From the NCBI GenBank assembly GCA_047495785.1, contig JBLDXI010000021.1:124001-188000 (forward strand): a stretch of 64,000 bases of DNA, given 5' to 3'. The notes under the pieces are model-generated. The model worked only from the letters and a program-made list of their open reading frames with translations. It ran no database searches and had not been told where the DNA came from. This document shows, piece after piece, positions 1-11,226 of this stretch (within the stretch, counting starts at the first letter, position 1; the number at the start of each line of letters is the position of its first letter). Both the position numbers and the translations under genes were made by a program. The stretch comes from Lepidodermella squamata. Its lineage: Eukaryota; Gastrotricha.

Positions 1-279
1 GTTTGCGCTTGCTCCTCACTCTTGGGCTTCACAGTGGGGCTTGTGGCTTAGGCGCTTAGGCGAAAAAAGGCATGTCTAGGCTTGCATATATCAGCGTCTA
101 TGGAATAGCCTATGCCTACGCAGGGTAGCATCACACATTTAAAACGCCTTCACTATTTAACCCATCTTGGAAACCGCTCAAGAAATGAGCCCAATCAATG
201 TTATGCGGTTCAAGGCAGCTGCCTCCTGAATGCAAATGTCACTCCGGAAAGATTTTTGTTGAAAATGATCGTCGATCTA

Positions 280-285
280 TTTATT
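280..285 (-). terminator. Poly(A) signal of receptor gene A
   Basis: AATAAA on the - strand (tttatt on +) lies 12 bp past the stop codon of receptor gene A. This gives an unusually short 3' UTR. The remaining bases 1-279 show no supported gene. Confidence 0.5.
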
Positions 286-297
286 TAAATCATTATG

Positions 298-2462
298 TCA
301 GAAGCAGTCGACAGTAGTCTTGCAAAGATCGGGTTTAGACATGGGAATGATAACAAACATGACAAGAGGCGTGAAAGCTACGCAAGAAAGATAAACGAGG
401 AAAACTATCCGCTTTGACACATTGGCAATATACATCCACTGGTGGCGGAGGCTTTGAAGATAGCTAGATTCACGCATTTTTATCAGTATATCATCCACAA
501 TAATAGCCATTCTTCTATGATTCTGACTGGGAACAACTGAGTCCACTGTTAGCTGAATTGATTCGACGGCCAATTCCGTGACTGAATCAGGTAAATTGCC
601 GTTGCTCTCATGATTCGGCATCTCACGATTATTACCATGATCAGGCGATTGGTAATCATTTTGAGCTGTTGCAGTGTTACCATTTGATCTCACATTTTTC
701 TTCACAGGGTTTTCGTGAGTTAACTCCGAAATCTTTAGGAATTCCTTGTCAGGAGGAAGAAGGAGAACGAAGCCAACGATGCGCGCGGTCCGTGCCAGCC
801 AACCAGGAACCGGCTTTAAATAGAAATAGGTCATTTCAGATCATTTTCCACTCATTTTCATCAACAATTATCAGTACCTTTCGTTTCTGAGCATTGTCAA
901 TCAATAGGTATATAATACCCTCGCCCATCAAAGCCAAACCGATATAGGCCTTGAAAAATGAAGCTCAAGGTAATTTTATCCGTGAGCTTGATAACTCACC
1001 ATTTGTAAGACGATATAAACGCTCAAAGCTGGCGTCTTGGTTCCAGACCGCGGAACATCATCGACGATCATAAGCTAGACGATACGCAAAAAACTTGTCA
1101 TTTTTACTAATTATATTATACCAAAAGCTTACTTGGAATACCGTATACGCCAGTAGAGCAGTGAAGCTGATAACCATTTTCAACACCTCAGCTGTCTAAT
1201 GAACATCAAAATAAATGAATAAATGGGGGAAGAAGGAATCGAACACTTGCCGGCAATGTAAACGTCACCAGCTCAACTGCACTGATGATCGTGCTTGGAA
1301 TGATGACATTCGTGTTGTAATACTAATTCAAGTGAGTTCAATAATATGTCGATCTTGTTAAAGGAAACAAACTTACCGCGGCCTTTCGTTTGAGGTAAAA
1401 CATGAATTCAATCTGGAAGCCACCGTAAAATGTGTGCATTTATAGGACCGCAAACGTTAATAAGTATAATACCCGATCGTACTCAGTCGAATCGATTTCG
1501 TACGTAACAGAATATTTGAGAGTACCAGTTCCAACAAGATCCCACATTTCGTTTTCTGTCCAATGAATTAGATAGATGGAGGGCTGGGTTAAATTGAATC
1601 TTTGCATTTTAGAAGTTGAAAGCCAGCTAAGCAAAGAATGCAATTATTGAAAGAATATATTTGGTGTTTAAAAATCCAACCTTTCGACGTTTATGCTGCA
1701 TAGTTGATCATCAAAGGGAAACTGACATGAACAAATATAAATGCATATACAGATTACTTATAGAATACTCACGTAAGTTAGATCGAAGTTGCAAAACACA
1801 CTGAAAGTCGTTTCAGGGTAGAAAATACACTGTCCGTTGCTGTTAACCTCTACTTTGTGACCGGGACTCCGCAAAATTTCGTATATATCTCCGCTGTTTG
1901 TGATCGCTACATCAGGCATCCAGACGTCTACAGGGCGAATTTTTATGAGAAGAGCTATCGGCTATAATTATCTTAAAATAACCTTCCGCAGGAAGATGAA
2001 GACTCTCAACGCATGACAAATCTTCCGTGTCATTCCATACAAAATATTCGTTGTACCAACCGATTGCTAAATACCCTGTGAAGTGGATTTCCTGTTCTTT
2101 TTCTACCTATTTGAAATACAGCAAGGAGATTGAATAGGTAAACATCAGGCCAGAGCATAGTAGCTTACTATTTTGTTGATTCTCTGAGCAACCAAGTAAA
2201 TTTGAACTTCGACAGTTTCTCGACTGTTTTTGCGGGGCCTTACTGACTTCTCGTAGCCATTCAAGATATGTTCCCGAACAGCTCCCTCCGAAGGTATGGA
2301 ATTTTTCTGCCCACATCGGTCCAAAGGCGTAGGTCGTTCATTCTCGGAAAGAGTTGAGTTCGTTGCGTTGCTTACATCTTGGGAGCCAGCCAGCCTGCAA
2401 AACGTTACTATGGCCAATAATGGAAGCAGCATTCTTTCAGCGAGTTCAATTTTTTGTGACAT
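298..2462 (-). CDS. Nicotinic-type Cys-loop receptor subunit A
   Basis: A pentameric ligand-gated channel subunit of the plasma membrane, spread over about ten exons with short introns. Visible in order: a signal peptide (about residues 1-28, start at 2462), the N-terminal helix region with a KSVRP motif, the loop A motif WMPD near 1920, and a canonical Cys-loop of 13 residues between two cysteines (CNFDLTYFPFDDQLC, near 1690-1800). M1-M3 follow (about 1350-890), then a long polar cytoplasmic loop and M4 (MYIANVSKRIVFLVYL, about 370-430). Loop C has no YxCC pair, so it is not an alpha-type subunit. The M2 entry reads EVLK where cation channels have GEK, so position -1' is Leu. It lies head to head with gene B and is one of four paralogs. 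The family is sure; the ligand (acetylcholine or another) is unknown. Confidence 0.9.
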
Positions 2463-2788
2463 CGAGCCAGCGATAATCTAGGATAGTTCCAGGTGCGAGT
2501 TTTTTTTCGATATCCAGCGAAAAATTACAGCGTTTGACAAGCAAATTCTGATGTTTACCCAATTTAGGACTGGTGATCACTGAAAAATGAGCTAGTGCCC
2601 AAAATATCACTCGGTAAACATTGCGGTAATTTTCTGTGAGTGCTCTATATGTTTATTTACTTTCGATAATTGGGCTAGAGTTTAACATCATTAAAAAGCC
2701 AAGGTAGGGCCTAATGCGCAAGCCTATGCGATTGCAACCAGTAGAGCCGATTGATCTGCCGTAAAAGTCAATTCAAACAACCAGAAAA
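2463..2788. promoter_or_regulatory. Shared upstream region of receptor genes A and B
   Basis: This 326-bp gap separates the start codons of two divergent receptor genes, so both promoters must lie here or in upstream untranslated exons. It is AT-rich. I see no clear TATA box or repeated motif. Confidence 0.4.
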
Positions 2789-4616
2789 ATGAACTCGTTG
2801 CTCTTCGAAGTTTTGATAATACTGGGACTATTTCGATGCATAACGGCGAAGGGCATGTCCAATGATCAGATGCCACCGACTACAGAGGAGCCTGAGGAAG
2901 AATCCTTCGGAAAAGGGGCCTCTGTGGACCAGAAGCACGAAAAATCATGCGAGAATGCAATAGGTAAGATTTTTAATTTGAAAGCTAAATCCAAATTTGC
3001 ATTTTCCCGCATTAGTTTCCGAGGCGGAAGTTGTAAGATACATTCTTGCCAACTATACCAAGTCGGTTCGACCTGTGAAGAGTGCCAGACGAATTCTCAA
3101 CGTCACGGTTTCCCTCGCATTAAAGGCGATCAATGAAATAGTGAGTTTAATTTTGAAAATGTCTCACGTTAAGCTGATTTACAGAAAGAAAAAGAACAAC
3201 TGATGATTGCAACAGGTCATATTACGGCATCATGGGTAAATGAATATTTCGTGTGGCGCAACGTTCCTCGACTTCGTTGTGTCGATTCGATATATCTACC
3301 GGCTGAAGTAAGCTGATTGCAGGTATCTGGCTCCTTAATAAAAGCCATCTTTTCATAGAGAGTTTTCCTTCCTGATTTAGCGGTAATCAACACGTAAGTG
3401 AAGATCTTCCTGAAAAGCCTAGGTTCACTGATATTTTTTCAGTCCCAATATCTATGAAATAACAACCCAGAGTCACCAAAACGTAATCGTAACAAGTGAT
3501 GGGCGATGTTCTTACTTTCCTGAGATAACGTTTACGGTAATGGTTAAAAGAATTTAAAGGAGCTGAAAATATTAAATTTTATTTTAGATACATTGCCATT
3601 TCGATTTTACCCAATTTCCGTATGCCTTATTGAACTCCACGACAGTATTTCATGAATTATTTCTTTTAGTTTTGATCGACAGTCTTGTCCGGTCTTGATC
3701 GAATCATGGTAAGCCACGGAACCTGGCTGAATCATAAATAATTTTTATTAGGTTGTCCATGACGAATTCACAACGCTTCATAATTGGCCGACCCGCTTTC
3801 ACGAATCACAACATGACGGAGAATGAGCAATGGAGCCTTGACAGAGTTACGTATCACCAGTACAACATTTCGTATGAAAATCCTGCAGAAATATTCGACG
3901 GAGTTGAGTTTCGAGTTCACGTCACGCGTCGGACATCTTATTACGTTTTAAACATAATCGGACCAGCATTTATTCTTGCTTGTGTTGAAATATTTACATT
4001 TTCTCTGCCTACAACAGAAGTGCATAAGGTCGGAATGGGTTTTACTTGCCTACTAAGCTACACGATGTTCCAAACTTTGATTGTGAAAGACCTGCCTAGA
4101 ACCTCCCATACTCCTAGCTTGACCATTTTCGTCCTGATGCAAATGGCTTGCATTGGGTTGGCTCTATTCGGGTTAGCTGCTGTTTTTGTATTCCTCGGTT
4201 ACGCGAAGCAAGCGGTCGATGTCCCAAACTGGTTGTATCAGTCTGCAACTTGGATAGGCCGTGTTTTCGGCATGCATCTACCACATCTGCACAAAAAGCA
4301 TCACAATGAGCAGGACGAAGATATTATTGACGACGACCTGCACTATCTTGCAATCACGACCTACCACCCCGATCCAGCTATTCATTTAGCTAACAGCCAG
4401 AAGAAATTGATTGCCGAATTAGCTTCAAGAATTCTGGGCGCTCGAAGGCGTAAAACCAATCAAAACCAGTGGCTATACATAGCAAAAGTTGCTGACCGCC
4501 TAACATTTTATCTGTACCTAATTGGTCTCATCTGCACACCAGCAGTTATGTTTGCATCGGTTGCGAAAAACGACGAAAAACCGCCAGTCAAAGCTACTTT
4601 TATTACGAACGAATAA
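2789..4616 (+). CDS. Nicotinic-type Cys-loop receptor subunit B
   Basis: A paralog of A on the opposite strand. It starts at 2789 with a signal peptide (MNSLLFEVLIILGLFRCITA), then an acidic linker and the KSVRPVKSARR region. The loop A equivalent reads VFLPD, and the Cys-loop is CHFDFTQFPFDRQSC, split by a phase-2 intron after FP. A large last exon (3753-4616) codes loop C, M1-M3, a His-rich cytoplasmic loop (residues HLPHLHKKHH) and M4. Loop C (YNISYENPAEIF) has no vicinal cysteines. The M2 entry is EVHK, with His at -1' and Lys at 20', where cation-selective receptors normally carry Glu. The pore Leu at 9' is kept. The stop at 4616 faces the stop of gene C only 13 bp away. Ion selectivity cannot be read from sequence alone. 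Confidence 0.9.
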
Positions 4617-4629
4617 CGGAACTTCGAAA

Positions 4630-6940
4630 TTATATGCCATCGTCTTTGTCCGTATTATCCTCAGTTAGTCTGGAGATAGCTGGCATCAAAGCGAACATGA
4701 TTAGAGGTGTAGTGACAATAGCGGTGAGATAAAGTAAGCCTATTAATCTGTCGATTACCGAAGCAATAAAAAGCCAAGTTGTTCTAAGCTTGTTATCATT
4801 TCTTGACTTTTTCAAACGGTGCAGGAGTTCAAGGACAAGAGCTCGATTCTCGCCGTCCGTAGCTTGAGCTTTTCCTGATTTCGGACGACCATTTTGACCT
4901 ATTCCGTTGTTTTCAGTAGGCGTCGTCGTGCTTGCATTGCTGTCTTGACGCGATAAGTTGCCTTGCGGAATATTCGCGAAAGCCGCAGCTACTCCTGCCA
5001 AGGGAATGTTGTGGTTCGTCCGAAATGATGATCGCGGGCTACCGAATGGGGATATCGCTTCATTAACTTCAACTTCAAGATGATGATGGCGAGCAAGTGC
5101 TGCTTCAGCCTTCGAATCCTATTGAAAGGTGATCAATATTTCAATTCTAACTTCAATTCAACATACCTCGATGGATTCAGACGTAGCTTCTTCTTTGACT
5201 CGCAGAAGCGGTCCGAGAGAGCGAGTGAACGCGTACAGTTTTGGTGGTATCGGCTGAGAAAGTAAAGGGTATAGCAATAATAGACTGAAAATTCCTTAGT
5301 CCCTACCAGCAAACGCTCAAGATTCCAGCAGCACATGAAAACAAAGCCTTCGCCAACCAAGGCAAAGGCTATGAAACTCATTTGGAGCACGATGTAGATG
5401 CTACGGTTGAGTTAAAAGTTAGCAGCTTAGATTTAATTGAATAACCGCAAGTCAAACCTAAGTAGAGGCGTTCTCGTCGATGTTCGTGGCAGGTCATTGG
5501 TTACCATCAGCTGGAAAACGGAGTACGCCAGCAGGCAAGTGAAAGAAATAGGAATCTTTTCGATCTCGACAGTCTAGCATGGAAGAAATAAGTCAGTGCT
5601 AAAAACGAGCAATCAATGAATTACCGGTAGAAGAAAAATCACAAGCTCGACGTAGGAAATGATGACACTGGGTAGAATAACGTTGAATAAGTAATAGGCG
5701 ACCTTTCGCTCGACTTTGATGCTGAAGATGACCTGGAATAAAATTTAAATGGCAAAGATGCGAATGATATAACGAGTTTTACTGTATCAAAAGGATCTTC
5801 TTGCTCGGCATACGAAGTGTTGGTCATTCTCGCTGATAGACCTAAAAGACGCCACTGCTCGTTTTCAACCCAATGTATTCGCCTGATAGGGGTCTCTGCC
5901 AAAGTGAATCGCTGCTTCTTTATGGTATATACCCAAGATTCGAACCGCAGGTAGCACGTCTAAAAGATTTAACGTAATTATCCATTGGGAAATGAATGAA
6001 GACTTACCTGCTCATCGAGACTGAGTACCCCCAAAATAAAAATTGAGCGTGTCTGAATCATTTGGATTTCAGAGAGTTCAAACTTACGGAAACTGTAAAA
6101 AATATCACCATTCCATTATTGTTTCAAAGTTATCTTTCAAATTACGTAGGTAAGGTCCAGGTTGCAAAAAACGGAGAATGTTGTAGCTGGGAAGTAATTA
6201 CACAGGCCACTGCTAGCGATTTGGACTTTGTGACCGGGAGTTAGAAGCAGGGAATACATATCACCCCTGTAAAAATAAGTTTGTTTAGCCAATAAAGTCA
6301 AAATAAGACAACGTGCTTATACGAATTTGTAAGGCAGATGTCCGGCAGCCATAGTTCGTGTGCCTTCATTGTTGAAACAACGACGATATACGACACAATA
6401 AACAACAACATTCGGTAAAATTTGAACAAACCGGAAGAAGAATTTGTTCGACACATGCGTATTCAGTCTCATTCCAGACGAAAAATTCGTTGAACCAGGT
6501 GGCTCCGAAGTAACCCGTAATCATCATCATTTCGGATTTCTCCAACTTGAATCAAGCGTACAAAAGTAAAATGTTTAAACTAAGGGAGGATAACTTACCA
6601 ATTCGTTAAGCTTCTCGACATAGAATGCTAGTTCGACAACGATACTGGTTCTAGCATCTCGTACAGGTCTCACCGTCGACGTGTAATTATTTCGCGTTAT
6701 GTAACTCCGGACCACCGACTCAGAAGGAGGACCATTCGGCCCACAAGTGGGTGGGGTTGGATCTGACTCATTGCTGCCACTAGCTACCTTCGATTCGTTC
6801 CGAGGTGGCTCATAAAAAGTTTCGCCAACAAAGACAGTCGACGAGCTCTCTCTTTTTACCAAAGGGCGTAATGTTGCATCCGAGGAGTTCGCTAATCCAG
6901 ATGAAGCAAAGGACACAAAAATGATTAAACTTATTATCAT
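4630..6940 (-). CDS. Nicotinic-type Cys-loop receptor subunit C
   Basis: A paralog of A, B and E. The start at 6940 gives a signal peptide (MIISLIIFVSFASSGLA), then a Ser/Thr-rich linker. The Cys-loop can only be completed by two microexons of 13 nt (6008-6020) and 5 nt (6088-6092). With them it has exactly 13 residues between the cysteines. Loop C lacks a Cys pair. M2 enters with EIEK, so it keeps Glu at -1' as expected for a cation channel. A Ser/Asn-rich cytoplasmic loop precedes M4 (WLFIASVIDRLIGLLYL, about 4720-4780). The gene converges on B with 13 bp between stops, so the 3' UTRs must overlap. Confidence 0.88.
6008..6020 (-). other. 13-nt microexon in receptor gene C Cys-loop
   Basis: The 13 nt TCTCGATGAGCAG (coding sense) are preceded by an AG acceptor and followed by a GTAAG donor. 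They code the LDEQ part of the Cys-loop and restore the frame between the FP microexon and the next exon, which starts with TCYLRFESW. An exon of the same size and place exists in gene E (10153-10165). Confidence 0.8.
6088..6092 (-). other. 5-nt microexon in receptor gene C Cys-loop
   Basis: The coding bases TTTCC sit between an acceptor (ttttttacag) and a donor (gtaagtt). Together with the 13-nt exon they supply Phe-Pro of the Cys-loop in frame. Without them the conserved FP is lost and the frame breaks. The identical 5 nt are found in gene E at 10224-10228. Confidence 0.78.
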
Positions 6941-7251
6941 GTCGTGCTGAACCCTGAAACTGCTGGTATATAGAATTCTTGTCTTGTTATAGACTCTCTG
7001 GCGAGACTGCTCGCCTTTTCAGTAAGTAAATACCGGTGTAAGTAAAGACCTTGCATAATAAATGTGGAATGAGTAATCAGTTCTGTAAGTCTCGACTCGG
7101 TCGATAATCAGAGTAAACATATTAGGCTCCGCCAGGGTGCGCATATTTTATGAGATTTGCTCCCCTCTCAAGACGTAAAAAATCACTCAATACAAGATAT
7201 ATCCTATGAAGTGCCTGTTTCTAAACCGGGAGATTTATTTGCTTTGAATCT
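6941..7251. other. Gap between receptor C start and gene D end
   Basis: These 311 bp hold the upstream region of gene C and the 3' flank of gene D. I see no further gene or repeat. Confidence 0.4.
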
Positions 7252-8395
7252 TTAAAATCTAATCGAAAAAATTGGAAGAAGACTGAGGCCTAGGATCATT
7301 TCGCACCGTTCCGACCAGAAACTTCGGGCGTTGGAATATCGAGGCGTTGTCCTCTGAGGCGCATTGTTGCCATCGGACGTGGAGGGTAAGAAAATTGTGC
7401 CATTTTTGTAAATTCGGTAGTCAGCGTTGCACCAACACAGGCATTCCTTATTCATGCCAGTAACTGCGCAATTTAAAAGGCAGGAGTCGAGTGTTGCTGA
7501 GTGGCAATAAGTCAAACATGTGCCTCTCGTGCTGGTTTGAAATAAAAATTATCTCAACAAAGGATTTGCCTCGTCAACTTACACAACTTGAGCTCTCTGT
7601 GTGATGTTTTTTTCAACGAAACATCGTTGCCCGAGACCACAGTTGCCGTTAGGATTGAAAATTCCTTGCAAGCCATAACCAACGCTGCAAGAAACGTTGT
7701 CTGTAAACATATAAACCAACTTCGGCTATACTTCGTTACAATCAAGATTCTATAGGCCGACCTTGAAAATCAAACGCATTGCAGAGATCTGTGTAGCATC
7801 GATTGCATGAAAGTTTAGCTCCAGCTAGCACTCGTTGTGACGCTCCGGTAGAAAACCTGACAATTTCGGCTAAAAATGCAGGGTCAGCGTTTTGCGGATT
7901 CAGCTTGGCCACATTTTGAAGGTCTTCCTCGTATTTCTCGTGGTCAATCTGTACAACGAAGATGAGGGTTTCATCGAAGTAAAATGCTAGGAACTCACAT
8001 CACATCCGTCATCCCTAGGTATTTCTTGCTCGCATTTCAAAGTAAGCAGCCTTAAAAGTTAAACATTCAATTAGAATACTTGAAACAAATCTGTGGGCAT
8101 ACACTGTAGGGTAGGTAGTAATGGCTTGAACATTCTGCGTTATCACAACGCTGGAGCAAGCTTTGCAGTTTTGCTTGACCACTTGATAGTTCCATCTGTT
8201 CCAATAACGCTCATTCAGTGATGGTGGATTTATATTAGGATCGTTGGGCAACCAATCGCTCTTTCGCATTCCAGACCCGTCGTAGCATGACAGAGAGTTC
8301 GCTGATGTAAAACACTATGCAGGTTTCTCTGGAATTTCACAAATCAACTCACTTATCTGGAACAGTAGAGACAAGAAAATCCAATTGGTCAGCAT
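7252..8395 (-). CDS. Small secreted Cys-rich protein, Ly6-like, probable GPI anchor
   Basis: I read five or six exons. A signal peptide (MLTNWIFLSLLFQ) starts at 8395. It is followed by a segment with CKAC, a run ending CEQEIPRDDGCD, a segment ending CNRCYTDLCNAF, and a last exon with about eight cysteines (CLTYCHSATLDSCLLNC and onward). The protein ends in a short hydrophobic tail (ILGLSLLPIFSIRF) with nothing after it, which suits a GPI-attachment signal. The CxxC...LCN ending of the middle part is typical of Ly6/uPAR three-finger proteins, though the spacing is not exact. It sits inside the receptor cluster on the same strand as C and E. Family assignment is tentative; a lineage-specific Cys-rich protein is the alternative. 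Confidence 0.6.
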
Positions 8396-8790
8396 TGAAG
8401 GAGGATTAAATTTTCAAAAATTACCGCTGAGATGTGCGAAACGCAACAAAAGATATATTTGGCCGTGAGAAAAGCTAACAATGACGAATCAGTATCATTG
8501 CTCAGCGAAACACTTCATTTACGGTGTAAAGTAAATAGTGGGAAGTCGTCGCAGAAAATTGCTCATCGTTCCCGTATATAGTATATGCGTCTACTTCAAC
8601 TGATACTCAAGGTAAACACCGGATAATGGCAAAAAACGAAACCCTTAGAGCAGAACACCATTAAAGGTGAGAGTAAAATTATACTTTTATTCTTAATGCA
8701 AAATGCAATCAGCTGCCAGCTGCAAGAGCCAACATAAAATCATCATCATCACAAAAATGCAAGTTTTTAGCGCAAAACTGAAACGATGCT
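8396..8790. other. Gap between gene D and receptor E with poly(A) signal
   Basis: These 395 bp lie between gene D and the end of gene E. AATAAA on the - strand at 8686-8691 is about 100 bp past the stop of gene E and is its likely poly(A) signal. Nothing else is supported. Confidence 0.45.
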
Positions 8791-10882
8791 TCAGACAGTT
8801 GTAGGCAAAATGCCGAAAACCATGATTGGAGTTAGGACAATGCCGAGGACGTAGATCAGCAAGATGCAGCGATCAACGACTTCAGCCAAGAAAAGCCAGC
8901 GGCTCTTGATCGACGCATGCTCCTTTGCGGTTTCAATTCGCTCCATTATTTCCCTTGTCAAAACAGCCCTGTCAGTTCTACCGCCAGGCTTTGATACTGC
9001 GCGTCTAAGCGGAGTATGCGAAACGGAGCTGCTGTCCACCGGAGCATCCACGGACGCCTCCGCTTCCTCTGCAACCGTACTCAGACGTATATCGCTGTCA
9101 ACCTGGTCTATAGGGGGCATCATAACATTGCTTATCGACAACCGCCGGTGGCGAGACAGTATATCGGCATCACGTTCTACCATTAGAGACAAGCGACGCG
9201 CGTAGCTCCTCAACATTTCTTCGTCGGTTTCAGTCAAGTTGCTGTGAGAGACATTGCCGTTCGCAACATGACCATTGGTCCCATTGATTGGCGACACCTT
9301 GAAAGCAGGCTAGTAACTCAGTGAATACAATTTCACTGCCTACCTTGTAATTTGGGGCAGGGTGTGGGTCCTCTTCATCCTCCTTAACACCAATGTACTT
9401 ACTAATGAATTTTAGCGTTTTGTATAGTTTTGAAGGAATTGGCTAGAAAAATAACGAAGTTAAAATCTAGCTCTGTTAACCGCGCTTCCTACCTTTATCT
9501 GCTCTAGATTCCAGATGAAGACGAATACTACGCCTTGACCCATGATTGCAATAGACAGGTAAAGCATCTACGCAAGAGGTTGTCTTTGCTCCTAAAATGC
9601 GGATCATTTTAAAAATATTCACAAACCTGGAGGATGATATAATAACTGAGCATTGGAGTATGTTCTGAAGTTCTAGGCATGTCGTCATTTATCATGAGCT
9701 GAAATACAGTGTAAGCAAGGAGGCAAGAAAACGATATTGGAACTTTTTCGATCTCCACAGTCTGCAAAAAATTAGGCGTTAATATTTCATATTTTTGATC
9801 ATTTTCATTACCGGGAGCATGAATATCACGAGCTCGACAAATGCTATGATTATTGAAGGCGCGATGACGTTGATAGTGTAGTAGGCCACCCGTCGCTCGA
9901 GAACCAGAGTGAACACCACTCGATCAAAATGTTCTGTCGGAATCTCATAGACGACGTCTTGCAAATCAGCGTGAGTTGCCGTCAGTTTCCATTGGTCATT
10001 TTCACTCCATCGAACAAACTTGACAGGAGTCGGATCGTCGATTTTGAACCGCTGGTATTGCACTGTGTACAGCCAGGATTCGAAGTTCAGCTCGCAAACC
10101 TAAAAACAAATTCAATTGATACTAATTGTTGAGACAGCTCGTATTAACCAACCTGCTTGTCGAATCTGTGGGATAGGACACAAATAGAAATGAAAGGTTT
10201 CGGAAATCTAGAAATAAAGTTACGGAAACTGGAAGAAAACTTTAATTAGATTAAGGCAAAAAGAGAGCAATGTTGTTTACATAGGTCAAGTCGAGCTCGC
10301 AGAATATATCGAATTTTTTAGAAGGGCTGTAGGTATTTCTGCCGTCACTTCGGACTTTAACTTTGTATCCTTCCGACAGCATAAGGTCGTAAATGTCTCC
10401 TCTGTAAAAAAGAGAATGTGACATGATTTTTGAATACAAAATTCCTCCTTACGTGTTTGTCATAGCAACATCCGGTAGCCATAGATCTTCCTCAGAAAGT
10501 ACTAGGTCGTCAATGCAGCTAAAGTTGGAAACGTTTTGCCAACTCAAGTATTCATTATTCCACTGGAGTTCGATGAACCCTGTTAGGCTAAGCAGCTGAT
10601 CCTTTTCCAACTGTCAAAAAACCAGTTGATTAGATGTTGTAGAGCACTTTGGCTGGAACTTACAATATCATTTAGGCGGTTAATTGAAAGACTGATGGTA
10701 ACTTCCACTGGTTTAGTCGCATCTATAACCGGTCGTACTTTAGCGTAGTAGTCGGGATTGCTGACGATTAGATACTGTCGAAGGTCGATTTCTGAAGGAC
10801 ATGGCGAATAATCGGTGACATTGCTTCCAGAGATGGATGCGATGAAAATTGAAACAATCACATTTAATATCGCGCAGTTCAT
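8791..10882 (-). CDS. Nicotinic-type Cys-loop receptor subunit E
   Basis: The fourth receptor paralog. The start at 10882 gives a signal peptide (MNCAILNVIVSIFIASISG), then the YAKVRPV region, a WLPD loop A near 10480, and the Cys-loop CELDLTYFPFDKQVC assembled through microexons of 13 nt (10153-10165) and 5 nt (10224-10228). Loop C (LQDVVYEIPTEHFDRV) lacks a Cys pair. M2 enters with EIEK, so Glu -1' is kept. The cytoplasmic loop is long and Ser/Arg-rich (8791-9297 exon), and M4 reads WLFLAEVVDRCILLIYVLG. Gene structure and sequence are closest to C, which suggests that C and E are the most recent pair. Confidence 0.9.
10153..10165 (-). other. 13-nt microexon in receptor gene E Cys-loop
   Basis: The 13 nt ATTCGACAAGCAG follow a cccacag acceptor and precede a gttggtt donor. 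They code FDKQ and keep the frame into the exon that begins VCELNFESW. This is the counterpart of 6008-6020. Confidence 0.8.
10224..10228 (-). other. 5-nt microexon in receptor gene E Cys-loop
   Basis: TTTCC lies between the acceptor cttccag and the donor gtaactt. It codes Phe-Pro of the Cys-loop. The five bases and both phases match 6088-6092 in gene C. Confidence 0.78.
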
Positions 10883-11226
10883 TGTCGAGAATCATTAGCT
10901 GGAAAGTGCATTATTGACTTAATTGGCCTTCAACTTCTTTCTTGATTTTCGCACTATTGACATTGCGACTGCTGAGTCATTGTCTTATAGGTCTAGACGT
11001 TGGTTTTTTCCCGTGTGTCGGCGGGTGCTATGGCCGATGAATTACCGAGGTACTTACCTACTTGGTAAACAAATTATGCATGCGTCTCTTTATTTTCGCG
11101 CGCGAAAGCCGAATCAATATAATTGGCAGATACCTGAGAGAAGCTCGAGTACAAAACTATGAATTTTTATTATTAAGAATTCACGGGGTTTTTTTTCATT
11201 TCAACACGCAGTTTCTCACTTCGAAC
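10883..11226. other. Gap between receptor cluster and transporter cluster
   Basis: These 344 bp contain the upstream region of gene E and the 3' flank of the first transporter. No gene is supported; open frames here have no family signal. Confidence 0.4.

Noticed and set aside
1226-1250. B-box-like sequence (GTTCGATTCC on the - strand)
   Set aside because: It falls at an exon-intron border of receptor A, has no A box at a suitable distance and no tRNA shape.
8864-9205. 113-codon + strand open frame
   Set aside because: It is the reverse of the receptor E cytoplasmic-loop exon; M4 on the - strand is clear.
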